Origin: Prochlorococcus sp. AG-418-D13
Lineage (GTDB): Bacteria > Cyanobacteriota > Cyanobacteriia > PCC-6307 > Cyanobiaceae
NCBI GenBank assembly: GCA_003214315.1
Contig: QCLU01000001.1
Span: 124,001-188,000 of the forward strand
Length of the DNA: 64,000 bases
Direction of reading: 5' to 3'
Shown: in pieces, positions 38,353 to 48,807 of the stretch
How positions within the stretch are numbered: position 1 is the first letter of the stretch
How the letters are laid out: the number at the start of each line of letters is the position of its first letter
Translations under genes and position numbers: made by a program
Notes under the pieces: model-generated
What the model was told of the DNA's origin: nothing
What the model saw: only the letters and a program-made list of their open reading frames with translations
The model's database searches: none

Positions 38353-39060
38353 TTGAAATTACCTAAAGAAATTTTACTAAGTGAATTATTAAATTATAGT
38401 GTTAAGGGTAATATGGTCCTTAATTATGGAAACGGTGAAAATGTTTGGATGCATCCTCCAGTTCATAGGATTTTAGGATGGTACTCTCGCCCTTCAAATT
38501 TTGATTTAAAAAGAAATGTTTGGCGATTAAATCAAATTACTCAAATAATAGATAATGAAATATATGTTAAAGGTGATCCTGCTATTTCTGATTTAGCAAC
38601 TTTAAATAGATTTCCAACTTTAATAGAAGCTAATCTGATAAATTTAAACGGATCAAAAATAGGAGTTATTGCCGATTTTTTGTTTGAAATGAAAACGGGT
38701 AAGATTAAATATTACTTGGTTTCTAGATCTAATCCTAAAATTCCAGGTTCTAGTAGATGGAAATTAAATATTGAAAATATTAATGATCAACAACCTGGAT
38801 TGGTATTTTGTGAAATTAATTCTTTAGATGATTTATCTTTAATTAAATCAAGTTTTAAAAATGAATTTTTGCAAAAAGGAAAAAAAATTATTGATAGATT
38901 TGATGATATGAAAAATATTGCTTCTAATAGATTAGAGGACTGGCTTGAAGAAGATGAAGATATAAGCCAAAACTTAGATTTTAAACAAAAAAGTTTTTAT
39001 AATGATGATAGGAAATCCATACAGTTTAGTGAAAAAAAAGAAGATGACCCTTGGATATAA
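38353..39060 (+). CDS. PRC-barrel domain protein
   Basis: The 235-residue soluble protein contains PRC-barrel-like repeats: one near residues 5-60 (LLSELLNYSVKGNMV) and a clearer one at 85-135 (IEANLINLNGSKIGVIADFLFEMKTGKIKYYLVSRS). The C-terminal 70 residues are charged and probably disordered, ending EDDPWI. PRC-barrels occur in photosynthetic reaction centre H subunits and RNA-processing proteins, and in cyanobacteria the function of this gene is not known to me. The start is a TTG 1 base after the dnaN stop, with no alternative nearby. purL begins 3 bases after the stop. Confidence 0.82.
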   Translation: MKLPKEILLSELLNYSVKGNMVLNYGNGENVWMHPPVHRILGWYSRPSNFDLKRNVWRLNQITQIIDNEIYVKGDPAISDLATLNRFPTLIEANLINLNGSKIGVIADFLFEMKTGKIKYYLVSRSNPKIPGSSRWKLNIENINDQQPGLVFCEINSLDDLSLIKSSFKNEFLQKGKKIIDRFDDMKNIASNRLEDWLEEDEDISQNLDFKQKSFYNDDRKSIQFSEKKEDDPWI

Positions 39061-39063
39061 AGA

Positions 39064-41403
39064 ATGATAAATCCAGAAAATAATGATCTTTATGATCTTA
39101 ATGAAGCACTCAAAGTTGAAAATTTAACACTGTACGATTACGAAGAAATTTGCAAAAGATTAAAAAGAAAACCAAATAGAACGGAATTAGGCATGTTTGG
39201 CGTTATGTGGTCTGAACATTGTTGTTATAGAAATTCAAAACCTTTATTATCTAAGTTTCCCACTAAAGGTAAAAATGTTTTAGTTGGACCTGGAGAAAAT
39301 GCTGGTGTTATTGATGTTGGAAATAATCAAAAACTTGTTTTTAAAATAGAAAGTCATAATCATCCTTCTGCTATTGAACCCTTTCAAGGTGCCGCAACAG
39401 GTGTAGGAGGAATTTTAAGGGATATATTTACAATGGGAGCAAGACCAATCGCAGTATTGAATTCATTGAGATTCGGAACTCTTGATAAATCATCAAATGT
39501 TGACTTATTAAGAGGAGTTGTATCAGGTATTGCACATTATGGGAATTGCGTAGGTGTACCGACTGTTGGAGGTGAAATTGATTTCGATGATAGTTACTCC
39601 GGAAATCCTTTAGTGAATGTTATGGCTTTAGGACTTTTAGAGACTAATGAAATCGTTTGTTCTGGAGCCAAAAATGTAGGATCACCAGTATTATATGTTG
39701 GTAATACTACTGGCAGAGATGGTGTTGGTGGTGCAAGTTTTGCGAGTTCAGAATTAACTACAACCTCATTAGATGATAGACCAGCAGTTCAGGTAGGTGA
39801 TCCATTTATTGAGAAAAGTCTTATTGAAGCCTGTTTGGATGCTTTTAAGACAGGAGATGTAATTGCAGCTCAAGATATGGGTGCTGCAGGTTTAACATGC
39901 AGTAGTGCAGAAATGGCTGCAAATGGAAATTTAGGGATATCTATTGATTTAGATTTGGTTCCTTCTAGAGAAGACGATATGTCTTCATATCAATATTTAT
40001 TATCTGAATCTCAAGAGAGGATGTTGTTTGTAGTGAAAGAAGAAAAAATTAATGATCTTATTGAAAAATTTAACAAATGGGGGTTATATGCCAATGTAAT
40101 TGGTGAAGTGATAGGAACTAATGAAGTAATTATTTCCCATAAAGGTAAAATTGTCGCTCAAATACCTACTTCTGCCTTATCTGATGATACTCCTGTAAAT
40201 TTTCACAATGTTATTAATAATCCACCTAGTTACCTTTTAAAGAAATGGGAATGGCAAGAAAATAATTTGCCAGAAATATATGAGCAAAAAATTTTTTCAT
40301 TGAAGGAAAATAAGAATTTTTCTTTTTCACAAATCATTTTAAAACTACTCTCTAATCCATCAATAGCTTCTAAACGATGGATTTATAAACAATATGACTC
40401 TCAAGTGCAGGCAAATACAGTATTTAAACCTGGAAAATCAGATGCAGCCGTAATAAGACTAAGGGAACAAAATAAAAAAAATAAAAATAAAGTATTTTCT
40501 GGTGTCGCTGCTTCAGTTGATTGTAATAGTAGATGGGTTGCTCTTGATCCTTTTAGAGGAACTATCGCTGCTGTCGCAGAGTCCGCTAGAAATGTTAGTT
40601 GTGTTGGGGCTGAACCAGTAGCCATTACAAATAATTTAAATTTTTCTTCTCCTGAGAATGAGATAGGATATTGGCAGCTTTCATCTTCATGCAATGGAAT
40701 TGCTGAAGCCTGTAAAGCTTTAGAAACTCCCGTTACAGGAGGTAATGTTTCCTTATACAATGAATCGAAGAATAAAGATAATGTGATTACTCCTATTAAT
40801 CCTACTCCAGTTATTGGAATGGTTGGCAAGATAGATAACGTCGAAAAAGCTATAAGTAGTGAATGGAAAAATATTGATGATCAAATCTGGTTAATTGGTT
40901 CTCAGAAATCAGAAATAAAAATAGCAGCTAGTTCTTATTTGGAATATATTCATGGAGAAATTACAGGTCGGCCTCCAAAAATAAATTTGTTGGATGAAAA
41001 GTTTTGTCAGAGTTTTTTAAGAAATGCGATTTCAAATAGTCTTATAGTTTCTTCTCATGATATCAGCGATGGTGGTTTAGCTATAGCTTTAGCAGAGTCT
41101 TGTATTTTGTCCGCAAAAGGTGCAACGATAGAATTAAAGAAAGATCTAAATAGAGATGATAATTTATTGTTTGCAGAAGGGGGTTCTAGAATCATTTTTT
41201 CAATTAGTAAAATGAAACAAAATGAATGGCTCGATTATTTAAAACAAAATCAAATAAATTTTCCATCAAGTGTTTATGTAAAAAAAATTGGATATGTATC
41301 TAGTGACATGCTTATGATTAAAATTCAAGATAAAAATATCTGCAATATTAGGGTTGAGGAATTAGCTGAAAAATTTAATAATAGTATTTCAGGTTACTTT
41401 TAA
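39064..41403 (+). CDS. purL: Phosphoribosylformylglycinamidine synthase II
   Basis: PurL uses ATP and ammonia from PurQ to convert FGAR to FGAM in purine synthesis. The 779-residue small-type protein has EMFGVMWSEHCCYRNSK-like start (GMFGVMWSEHCCYRN), KIESHNHPSAIEPFQGAATGVGG, RDIFTMGARPIA, QDMGAAGLTCSS and, in the second half, PFRGTIAAVAESARN, TGGNVSLYNE and SHDISDGGLAIALAE. It lacks the glutaminase domain of large PurL, so PurQ and PurS are needed from elsewhere. It is followed 47 bases later by purF on the same strand. Confidence 0.97.
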   Translation: MINPENNDLYDLNEALKVENLTLYDYEEICKRLKRKPNRTELGMFGVMWSEHCCYRNSKPLLSKFPTKGKNVLVGPGENAGVIDVGNNQKLVFKIESHNHPSAIEPFQGAATGVGGILRDIFTMGARPIAVLNSLRFGTLDKSSNVDLLRGVVSGIAHYGNCVGVPTVGGEIDFDDSYSGNPLVNVMALGLLETNEIVCSGAKNVGSPVLYVGNTTGRDGVGGASFASSELTTTSLDDRPAVQVGDPFIEKSLIEACLDAFKTGDVIAAQDMGAAGLTCSSAEMAANGNLGISIDLDLVPSREDDMSSYQYLLSESQERMLFVVKEEKINDLIEKFNKWGLYANVIGEVIGTNEVIISHKGKIVAQIPTSALSDDTPVNFHNVINNPPSYLLKKWEWQENNLPEIYEQKIFSLKENKNFSFSQIILKLLSNPSIASKRWIYKQYDSQVQANTVFKPGKSDAAVIRLREQNKKNKNKVFSGVAASVDCNSRWVALDPFRGTIAAVAESARNVSCVGAEPVAITNNLNFSSPENEIGYWQLSSSCNGIAEACKALETPVTGGNVSLYNESKNKDNVITPINPTPVIGMVGKIDNVEKAISSEWKNIDDQIWLIGSQKSEIKIAASSYLEYIHGEITGRPPKINLLDEKFCQSFLRNAISNSLIVSSHDISDGGLAIALAESCILSAKGATIELKKDLNRDDNLLFAEGGSRIIFSISKMKQNEWLDYLKQNQINFPSSVYVKKIGYVSSDMLMIKIQDKNICNIRVEELAEKFNNSISGYF

Positions 41404-41450
41404 ATATGAAAAATATTTCTCAATTATTTAAATTTTTAAGATATTAAGTT

Positions 41451-42911
41451 ATGTGTGGAATAGTTGGAATCGTTTCTTCAGATGATGTAAATCAACAAAT
41501 TTACGATAGTCTTTTGCTTCTGCAGCATAGAGGTCAAGACTCAACAGGTATAGCCACAATGGAAAATACTGTTTTTCATATTCATAAAGCTAAAGGTCAG
41601 GTTAATACTGCTTATAGAACGAGGGATATGAGGAATTTAATCGGCAAAATTGGATTAGGTCATGTTAGGTATGCAACAAAGGGATCAGCAGAAAGTGTAG
41701 AAGAAGCACAGCCTTTTTACGTTAATGCTCCCTATGGAATTGTTTTAATACATAATGGAAATTTGACAAATACCAGAGATTTAGAAAAACAATTATTTAA
41801 TATTGACAAGCGGCATACAAATTCTTCAAGTGATACTGAAATGTTGTTAAACGTATTTGCGACTGAACTACAAGAACAAATTCATAAAAAAGAATTAGAA
41901 CCTGATATTATTTTTAATGCGATCAAATCTTTACATAAAAGAATTCAGGGATCATATGCTTCAATTGCATTAATTTCAGGACATGGTTTATTAGCATTCA
42001 GAGATCCTTTCGGTATTAGGCCTTTAGTCATAGGAAAAAGACTTTCATTAACTACGAAAAAAGAAGAGTGGATGGTTGCTAGTGAATCCTTGGTTCTTGA
42101 AAATAACGATTATCAAGTAGTTAGAGATGTAGATCCTGGAGAAGCTGTTTTTATCAATCTTAATGGGGAGTTTTTTTCTAAGCAATGTTCTGAAAATCCA
42201 ATGTTATTTCCTTGTGCTTTTGAATATGTTTATTTGGCTAGGCCAGATTCAATTATGAATGGAATTTCCGTCTATAAAGCTCGTTTAAAGATGGGAGATT
42301 ATTTGGCAGAATCAATAAAAGAGGTAATTAATTCTGGAGATATTGATGTGGTTATGCCTATTCCTGATTCTTCTCGACCTGCGGCAATGCAGGTTGCAAG
42401 ACAGTTAGGGATAGAATATAGGGAAGGGTTTTTTAAAAACAGATATGTTGGCCGAACATTCATAATGCCTGGTCAACAGAAACGAAAAAAATCTGTGAGA
42501 CAAAAATTAAATGCTATGAGTGCAGAGTTTAAAAATAAAAATGTATTAATTGTTGATGACTCGATAGTAAGAGGTACTACTTCAAAAGAAATTGTCCAGA
42601 TGGCTAAAGATGCAGGAGCAAATAAAGTTTTTTTTACATCGGCAGCACCTCCTGTTCGTTATCCTCATGTTTATGGAATTAATATGCCTAATAGAGATGA
42701 ATTAATAGCTCACGATAGAACAATAAGTGAAATTGCTGATCATCTTGAAATTGATAATCTTGTTTATCAAAGTATTGAAAGTTTGCGTAAATCAATAATA
42801 AGTGATTCGCCTATTAAAGATTTGGAGATGAGTTGCTTTACTGGTTCTTATGTAACAGGAACAGTAAATCAAGAATACTTAAATTGGGTTGAAAATGAAT
42901 ATAAATCTTAG
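41451..42911 (+). CDS. purF: Amidophosphoribosyltransferase
   Basis: PurF makes phosphoribosylamine from PRPP and glutamine, the first committed purine step. The 486-residue protein starts [10 protein letters not shown]; Cys2 is the glutaminase nucleophile exposed after Met removal. [22 protein letters not shown] and HNGNLTN belong to the Ntn domain. The phosphoribosyltransferase domain has [16 protein letters not shown] and the PRPP loop [14 protein letters not shown] at about 365-378. The C-terminus has [12 protein letters not shown]. Its stop overlaps the convergent topoisomerase gene by 4 bases. The gene order purL-purF is a usual cyanobacterial pairing. Confidence 0.97.
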   Translation: MCGIVGIVSSDDVNQQIYDSLLLLQHRGQDSTGIATMENTVFHIHKAKGQVNTAYRTRDMRNLIGKIGLGHVRYATKGSAESVEEAQPFYVNAPYGIVLIHNGNLTNTRDLEKQLFNIDKRHTNSSSDTEMLLNVFATELQEQIHKKELEPDIIFNAIKSLHKRIQGSYASIALISGHGLLAFRDPFGIRPLVIGKRLSLTTKKEEWMVASESLVLENNDYQVVRDVDPGEAVFINLNGEFFSKQCSENPMLFPCAFEYVYLARPDSIMNGISVYKARLKMGDYLAESIKEVINSGDIDVVMPIPDSSRPAAMQVARQLGIEYREGFFKNRYVGRTFIMPGQQKRKKSVRQKLNAMSAEFKNKNVLIVDDSIVRGTTSKEIVQMAKDAGANKVFFTSAAPPVRYPHVYGINMPNRDELIAHDRTISEIADHLEIDNLVYQSIESLRKSIISDSPIKDLEMSCFTGSYVTGTVNQEYLNWVENEYKS

Positions 42912-45346
42912 TCGAGAAAGTTTTCAAGTCGGAAACAATTTTCAATGTATTCATCCTTATCTAATTTTAAAAAATCAATTAAAAAATTTGATTTATTAGA
43001 TTTAAAATTTAATTTATTTAATTCGAATCTAGCAGATTTATTTTTATTAGTTTCAATTTCAAGGTAATGGTTACTTGTCATTATTTTGAGGAAGTAATCG
43101 TTTTTAAGGTGGGTTTTTTCATTTAAGTATCCCAATCTGTATTCATTTGAGTAATAAATTTCATTATTAATACAAAAGATTTTTCCTTGCTTAGAGATTA
43201 AAAAAATATTTTCCCCATTATTGTATGTACAACAAGAAACGATTTTTTCAGCTGGCAAAAGTTTTGTAAGTATTAATCCTTGGGATTGTTTAGAAGTTGG
43301 TGTTAAAAATTTATTTGATAAATTAAATCTAAAAATTCTTCCTATCGAGGTTAATATTATTAAATCTTTTTTTGCATTAGAAATAAATGAATCAACTGCT
43401 TTTAAATTATTTTTTAATTTTGTAATTGTGAAAGATCTATTAGTTTTAATCATATCTTCATCAAATAAAACTTTTTTAAATCTTCCATCTGAATTTAAGA
43501 TGCATAAATAATTTCTAATTTCTTTTTTAATTGAATGAAAATTTATTATTTCACTAGGATGAATATTTCCAAGAATTTTATTATCTAATTTATAGTCCTT
43601 ATTAACATTTGACTCCCAATCAATATTAAAAACTTTTCCTGTATTTGTGATTCCAATTAACTTTAAATCTTTTTCAATATTGCATATAAATCTCTGAACA
43701 TTTTTATTATCTATAATTTTATTTGCAACTTCAAATGATTTTTTGTAATTACTAAAAATCATCTTTTTTAAATAAAGTCTATTGTCTATGAATAATTTTG
43801 TTTTTTTATTTATAAAGTCTTCTAGTATTTGATTATTAAGGGTTTCTAATTCTTTATTTTGATTTATATTTTTAATTACTTTTGTTTTACGAATAACATT
43901 ATATATTTTTTTTAATATTAATAATTCTTTTATAAGTAATTTAAGTAACAATTCCCTTTCGTTCAATAATTTTTGAAAATAATTCTTTTTTTCTTCCAAA
44001 TTTTTTATTTCATTATCAATTTGATTCTTTTCTAGATTTGTTAATTTTCTAAGTGGCATATCCAAAACTGAATTTGCTTGTTTTTCACTCAAGAAAAATT
44101 TTTTAATTAATTTTGATCTAGCTTCCGCAGAATTTTCCGATTCTTCAATAATTGCTACAACTTTTTTTATGTTTTTTGTGGCTTTAGATAAACCTTCTGA
44201 TATTTCTAGTTTTTCAAGAGTGTTTTTTAGAAAATAATAAGTTCTTTTTCTAATTGTTTCTTCTCTAAATTCAAGAAAATAGTTGAGATATTTTTTTAAG
44301 TTTAGTTGTACAGGCTTGCCTTTAATTAAGGCTAAGAATATTGCACCATAGTTTGTTTGGAGATTTGTTTTTTTATATAAATTAGAAATAACAAGTTCAG
44401 AATTAGAATCTTTTTTAAGCTCTATTACAATTCTCATTCCATCTCTATCGCTCTCATCCCTAATATCAGAGATTCCATGAATTTTCCCTGAATTAACAAG
44501 TTCTGCGAGTTTTTCAATCCAACCTGCTTTATTTATTTGGTAAGGCAGTTCCGTAATGATTAGTGCATTCCTTTTATGTTTTCCTTTGCCTAAATTTATT
44601 TCCTCCATATTTATAACTCCTCTTATTGTTAAAGATCCTTTTCCTGTTTCATAAAGTTCGTCTATTGCTGGACTATAAATTAACTCTCCGCCTGTTGGAA
44701 AATCAGGACCTTTGATAATGTTAGAAAGTTTTTTATGACTTATATCTTTATTTTTTACTAAAGCAACCAAACCATCTACAATTTCGCCAAGGTTGTGAGG
44801 GGGTATATTTGTTGCCATTCCAACAGCGATACCTGATGAGCCGTTCAATAATAAAAATGGAAGTTGGGCTGGAAGAACTTCGGGTTCTTTTTGAGAACCG
44901 TCAAAGTTATTTGAAAAGCTTACTGTTTCTGATCCAATTTCTTCAAGAAATCCTTTATGAGCTATTGGGGCTAATCTGGTTTCAGTATATCTCATTGCTG
45001 CTGGCGGATCATTATCTACAGATCCAAAATTTCCATGGCCATCAAGAGTAGGATATTTAGTAGAAAAATTTTGTACTAGCCTTACCAATGCATCATATAC
45101 TGCTTGATCTCCATGAGGATGGTACTTTCCAAGTACATCTCCAACAACTCTCGCACACTTTCTAAATGGTTTATCAGGTGTTAAGCCTAATTCGTACATT
45201 GCAAAAAGTATTCTTCTTTGTACAGGCTTAAGACCGTCTCTTGCATCGGGTAGAGCACGTCCAACTATTACGCTCATTGCATACTCCAAATAAGAACGTT
45301 GCATTTCTTCTTGAAGAGATATAGAAGTGAAGTTTTTCTTATTCAT
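42908..45346 (-). CDS. DNA topoisomerase type IIA subunit A (GyrA/ParC-like)
   Basis: The 812-residue protein has an intact breakage-reunion domain: [66 protein letters not shown] with catalytic Tyr120, and [20 protein letters not shown] coiled-coil gate domain follows to about 470. The C-terminal region (about 480-812) is Asn/Lys-rich and shows strand repeats, but I see no GyrA box (QRRGGKG-like). It could be a ParC-type subunit or a divergent paralogue of GyrA. It lies convergently to purF and upstream of nothing else on its strand. The start ATG gives a standard N-terminus. Confidence 0.9.
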   Translation of the reverse strand: MNKKNFTSISLQEEMQRSYLEYAMSVIVGRALPDARDGLKPVQRRILFAMYELGLTPDKPFRKCARVVGDVLGKYHPHGDQAVYDALVRLVQNFSTKYPTLDGHGNFGSVDNDPPAAMRYTETRLAPIAHKGFLEEIGSETVSFSNNFDGSQKEPEVLPAQLPFLLLNGSSGIAVGMATNIPPHNLGEIVDGLVALVKNKDISHKKLSNIIKGPDFPTGGELIYSPAIDELYETGKGSLTIRGVINMEEINLGKGKHKRNALIITELPYQINKAGWIEKLAELVNSGKIHGISDIRDESDRDGMRIVIELKKDSNSELVISNLYKKTNLQTNYGAIFLALIKGKPVQLNLKKYLNYFLEFREETIRKRTYYFLKNTLEKLEISEGLSKATKNIKKVVAIIEESENSAEARSKLIKKFFLSEKQANSVLDMPLRKLTNLEKNQIDNEIKNLEEKKNYFQKLLNERELLLKLLIKELLILKKIYNVIRKTKVIKNINQNKELETLNNQILEDFINKKTKLFIDNRLYLKKMIFSNYKKSFEVANKIIDNKNVQRFICNIEKDLKLIGITNTGKVFNIDWESNVNKDYKLDNKILGNIHPSEIINFHSIKKEIRNYLCILNSDGRFKKVLFDEDMIKTNRSFTITKLKNNLKAVDSFISNAKKDLIILTSIGRIFRFNLSNKFLTPTSKQSQGLILTKLLPAEKIVSCCTYNNGENIFLISKQGKIFCINNEIYYSNEYRLGYLNEKTHLKNDYFLKIMTSNHYLEIETNKNKSARFELNKLNFKSNKSNFLIDFLKLDKDEYIENCFRLENFLD

Positions 45347-45423
45347 TAGAGCGCAAAATTGAAAAACTATTCATTAACTAAATTAAGACTAATAGGTAAA
45401 AAAATATTTACCAGTATTGAAAA

Positions 45424-46287
45424 TTAAGATGATTGAATTATTTTTGATTTTGCTATTATTACATCTTTTGTAAGCTCTTGATTTTCTAAAAGAATTTCTG
45501 TAGAGGCTTGTAATTTTTCTCCCCATAATTGTTCTTTTCTATAGTCATAATTGACATATTTGGGATCTTTCGCCAAAGCTTTTTTTGCTAACTCAATTGC
45601 TAATTTTGTATTATTAATCCTTAAACATGAGGCTAGTCCCAGTAATGGTTCAGCATTATTCTCAATTGAGATTGCACTTTCAAAGAATTTAATTGATAGA
45701 TTTATATTGTTTTTTTCGAAATAAGCTAAACCTTTATTATTGATTGCTTGCCAAAAATCAGGTTTAATTTTTATAGATTTATCAAATAATTTAATAGCTC
45801 CCAAGTAATCTTTTTCCATTAATAAAATATTTCCTAGTTGAAAAATAGCTTTGTGGTTATTAGGTTCTATCTTTATTCCTTTTTCTAAAGCACTCTTAGC
45901 CTTTTTTTGTTGTGAAATTTTTAAATAAACATTACTTTTAGCAAAATATATTTCGCTAATTTTTGAATTGATCTTTTCTGCTTTATTTAAAGAGTTTATT
46001 GCGCTTTTGTATTTTTTGTTAGCTATTTGTGCTTCAGCCAAAATTAACCATAGCTTTTCATCTTTTGGATTTATTTTTATGGCTAATTTGGCTAAGTTAA
46101 GACTGTCTTTATATTGTCCAAAATAAATTAGTTGATATGCATTTTTGCCAATATATGAACCTTGCTTTTGTAAATTTTTTATTGTTGGTAAATAATAATA
46201 AGGAACTATTGCTTGAACTTTTTCGATTTGAAGAAGGTAAAAACTGATCAAGGAGATCCAGATTATTTGTTTGAAAAACTTTTTCAT
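45424..46287 (-). CDS. Tetratricopeptide repeat protein, exported or membrane-anchored
   Basis: The 287-residue protein starts with a hydrophobic segment (FKQIIWISLISFYLLQIEKV), a signal peptide or anchor. From about 55 onward it is built of 34-residue TPR units, with repeated A-x-NPKDEKLWLILAEA, KINSKISEIYFAKSNVYLKI, KIEPNNHKAIFQLGNILLME and KIKPDFWQAINNKGLAYFEK patterns, at least five units. TPRs mediate protein-protein binding, so a scaffold role at the cell or thylakoid membrane is likely; the partner is unknown. Its start overlaps the queG stop by 4 bases, so translation is coupled to queG. Confidence 0.85.
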   Translation of the reverse strand: MKKFFKQIIWISLISFYLLQIEKVQAIVPYYYLPTIKNLQKQGSYIGKNAYQLIYFGQYKDSLNLAKLAIKINPKDEKLWLILAEAQIANKKYKSAINSLNKAEKINSKISEIYFAKSNVYLKISQQKKAKSALEKGIKIEPNNHKAIFQLGNILLMEKDYLGAIKLFDKSIKIKPDFWQAINNKGLAYFEKNNINLSIKFFESAISIENNAEPLLGLASCLRINNTKLAIELAKKALAKDPKYVNYDYRKEQLWGEKLQASTEILLENQELTKDVIIAKSKIIQSS

Positions 46288-47240
46288 ATTTTAATTTTTT
46301 TATTATTAAGATTTGCTTGTATGTTTCTTTTCCACATCCATGGTTTAATTCTTTTTAATGTAGTCCCTTGAAGATTTTTTTTCCAAGTTTTATTATCCCA
46401 ATTTAATGATTCAATATTAAGATTTTTAATCCATTCTTTCGGTGTAGTTTCAAAATTATTGTTGTATGGCACTGACTTATTCCAAGGGCATACATCTTGA
46501 CAAATATCACATCCTGCAACCCATCCGTTTAAATCTCTTTCTATTTTTTTTGGAATAGTTTTATCTCTATTCTCTATTGTGTGATATGCAATGCATAGAT
46601 CTGACTTTATTACAAAAGGTTCTACTATTGCCTTTGTGGGACAATTTTGAATACAAATATCACATTTTCCGCAAAGTGACTGATGAGGCTTATCTGGCAT
46701 TAAATCCTTTGTAAGGACCATAAAACCTAAAGTAAACCAAGAACCATGTTTTTTGCTTATTAAATTACTATTTTTACCTATCCAACCAATCCCCGACTCT
46801 TCAGCCCATGCTTTTTCAAGAAGGGGAGAGGTATCAACACATATTTTCCATTTGCAATCAGGAATTTCTAGATTGATCCATTTACCAATATTCTTTAATT
46901 TTTTGTGAATCACTTTATGATAATCCTCTCCTTGGCTAAATTTAGCGACCTTGAGGAAATTATTGTTGTTGTTTTCTGAATTAATGTAAGCAAATCCAAC
47001 GCTTAAAACACTTTTTGCATCTTCAAAAAGTAAGTTTATATTCCTTCTTTTTTCTGCTTCCATCCATTTCATTTCAGCATGGTGGTTATTTGATAACCAT
47101 CTTTCTAATGCATTAGTCCTTAACTTTATACGCGAACTGCCTGGTATTGAAGCTATTCCCGCAATTGTAAAACCTTCAAAAATAGCCCTTTCTTTTAATC
47201 TTTTACTTATTTCTTTTTTGTTATTAGTGGTATCAATCAT
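46284..47240 (-). CDS. queG: Epoxyqueuosine reductase
   Basis: QueG reduces epoxyqueuosine to queuosine in tRNA, the last step of the pathway, using a cobamide and two 4Fe-4S clusters. The 318-residue protein has the N-terminal GFTIAGIASIPGSS and RWLSNNHHAEMKWME, the central DTSPLLEKAWAEESGIGWIGKNSNLI, then ferredoxin-type cysteines CGKCDICIQNCPTKAI and a second set ending CDICQDVCPWNK. queE and queC lie at 3.9-5.2 kb. It is shorter than some bacterial QueG proteins, which carry a C-terminal HEAT-like domain. The downstream TPR gene overlaps its stop. Confidence 0.95.
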   Translation of the reverse strand: MIDTTNNKKEISKRLKERAIFEGFTIAGIASIPGSSRIKLRTNALERWLSNNHHAEMKWMEAEKRRNINLLFEDAKSVLSVGFAYINSENNNNNFLKVAKFSQGEDYHKVIHKKLKNIGKWINLEIPDCKWKICVDTSPLLEKAWAEESGIGWIGKNSNLISKKHGSWFTLGFMVLTKDLMPDKPHQSLCGKCDICIQNCPTKAIVEPFVIKSDLCIAYHTIENRDKTIPKKIERDLNGWVAGCDICQDVCPWNKSVPYNNNFETTPKEWIKNLNIESLNWDNKTWKKNLQGTTLKRIKPWMWKRNIQANLNNKKIKI

Positions 47241-47304
47241 TTCTTTATCTCTAATAGCATTTATTTTAAAAGTTATTTTGGATAATTAACTTATGAATAA
47301 AATA

Positions 47305-47348
47305 GATATATTTAAAAAAAATATATCCTAACTCATTAAAAAGAGTTA
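47305..47348. repeat. Tandem inverted repeats between queG and DUF502
   Basis: GATATATTT (47305-47313) pairs perfectly with AAATATATC (47319-47327) around five A. TAACTC (47329-47334) pairs with GAGTTA (47343-47348) around 8 bases. The two stems are adjacent in the 145-base divergent gap and may be operators or RNA hairpins. Confidence 0.5.
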
Positions 47349-47385
47349 AATTATTAGTAAAGTTAATATAGTTAAAAACGTTATT

Positions 47386-48120
47386 TTGGTTGAATCTAAT
47401 CAAAATCAAGATTCGAATTTAGGATCTAGGCTTCAACAAGATCTAAAAAATGATCTTATAGCAGGATTGTTGGTTGTAATACCGTTAGCAACAACAATTT
47501 GGCTTTCATCATTAGTTAGTAAATTTGTTTTAACATTAGTTACTTCAGTTCCAAAGCAATTAAATCCTTTTATTACTTTAAATCCTTTATTACAAGATTT
47601 AATTAATCTAACCTTAGGTTTAACTGTTCCTTTATTAGCCATTTTGCTTATAGGCTTGATGGCGAGAAATTTCGTAGGAAGATGGTTATTAGAATTTGGA
47701 GAGGGTACCTTATCAAAAATTCCAGTAGCTGGAGCGGTTTATAAAACTCTCAAACAATTGCTAGAAACTTTTTTAAGTAATAAATCTAATAGATTTAGAA
47801 GAGTTGTTTTAGTTGAATATCCTCGTGAGGGACTATACAGTGTAGGCTTTGTAACTGGAGATGTAGGACCTTCTCTACAGTCAGAATTAGAAGAAAAGTT
47901 ACTAAGTGTTTTTATACCTACAGCACCAAACCCAACTACAGGATGGTACACACTTGTTCCTGAGTCTTCTGTTAAGGATTTGGATATTTCTGTTGAAGAT
48001 GCTTTTAAAACAATAATTTCGGCTGGGATAGTGAATCCAGACGAGAAGAATAACACTACAAATCCAACATTTTCAAAATTGTTTTCTCAATTACGAGCTT
48101 CCACTAATACTTCTTCTTAA
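47386..48120 (+). CDS. DUF502 membrane protein
   Basis: The 244-residue protein has two membrane segments near 25-48 (LIAGLLVVIPLATTIWLSSLV) and 68-95 (NLTLGLTVPLLAILLIGLMA), then a soluble part. DUF502 hallmarks are PLATTIW, LNPLLQD, GEGTLSKIPVAGAVYKTLKQ, LVEYPREGLYSVGFVTGD and FIPTAPNPTTGWYTLVPESSV. Plant and cyanobacterial relatives are called COV-like proteins; their function is not established. The start is a TTG at 47386 (MVESNQNQ). nusB begins 3 bases after the stop. Confidence 0.85.
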   Translation: MVESNQNQDSNLGSRLQQDLKNDLIAGLLVVIPLATTIWLSSLVSKFVLTLVTSVPKQLNPFITLNPLLQDLINLTLGLTVPLLAILLIGLMARNFVGRWLLEFGEGTLSKIPVAGAVYKTLKQLLETFLSNKSNRFRRVVLVEYPREGLYSVGFVTGDVGPSLQSELEEKLLSVFIPTAPNPTTGWYTLVPESSVKDLDISVEDAFKTIISAGIVNPDEKNNTTNPTFSKLFSQLRASTNTSS

Positions 48121-48123
48121 TTG

Positions 48124-48750
48124 ATGCATAATAGATCTCTTTCTAGAGAATTATCTTTAATTTCTCTTGGCCTTATAAAAGACAAAGGTGATTTTAAATT
48201 AAGTAAATTTCAGATAGAAGAAGTTTTTGAATCCGCTTTGGATTCTCTAATAAATCATTGCAGAGAAGAATTAGATAATTGCGAGTCAGAGTTAGAAAAT
48301 GCTTCACAAAAAATATTAGATAGTGAATTGCAAGAAGGTGTTGATTCTTCTTATTCAAATGTTCGAGATGAGCTAAAAAAATCTCTAAGAAAAATTGAAA
48401 CTGTAATGAACACACTCTCAGTAACTTTAGATTTCCCAAAATTAATTGTTTCTAGTGGTCAAATTGAAATTAGAGAGGATGTGAATCAAAGGATTTGTAA
48501 CATAATCAATAACCTTAAAAGTATTGACTCTGATATAGATCAAGTAATGGATGGCTGGAGATTAAAAAGATTACCAAGAATTGATAGGGATATTTTGCGT
48601 CTAGCTTACGTGGATATCAATTTTTTGAATACACCTGTCGCTGTTGCTTGTGATGAGGCTGTTAATTTAGCTAATAAATATAGTGATTTGCAAGGAAGAA
48701 AATTTATTAATGGAGTTTTAAGGAGATTACAAACAATTAAATTGTCATAA
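48124..48750 (+). CDS. nusB: Transcription antitermination factor NusB
   Basis: NusB, with NusE/S10, binds boxA RNA in rRNA antitermination. The 208-residue protein starts MHNRSLSRELSLISLGLI and ends in the conserved helices IDRDILRLAYVDI, TPVAVACDEAVNLANKYSD and GRKFINGVLRRL. An extra acidic helical insert (about 30-95), as in other cyanobacteria, makes it longer than the 140-residue E. coli protein. The ATG at 48124 is preferred over the TTG at 48121. It follows DUF502 by 3 bases and precedes ftsY by 57, a likely operon. Confidence 0.9.
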   Translation: MHNRSLSRELSLISLGLIKDKGDFKLSKFQIEEVFESALDSLINHCREELDNCESELENASQKILDSELQEGVDSSYSNVRDELKKSLRKIETVMNTLSVTLDFPKLIVSSGQIEIREDVNQRICNIINNLKSIDSDIDQVMDGWRLKRLPRIDRDILRLAYVDINFLNTPVAVACDEAVNLANKYSDLQGRKFINGVLRRLQTIKLS

Positions 48751-48807
48751 TTATTTGATATAAATAAATAGTATTTTAAAAATTTTAATTACGAATTTCA
48801 TATAATA

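Noticed and set aside
40401-40829. Minus-strand open frame of 142 codons inside purL
   Set aside because: It lies entirely within a well-supported gene, and its composition is that of a shadow frame with no domain or start signal.
41406-41447. 13-codon open frame between purL and purF, ending 3 bases before the purF ATG, as a possible leader peptide
   Set aside because: No ribosome site, no codon pattern typical of attenuation, and frames of this length are expected by chance in A/T-rich spacers.
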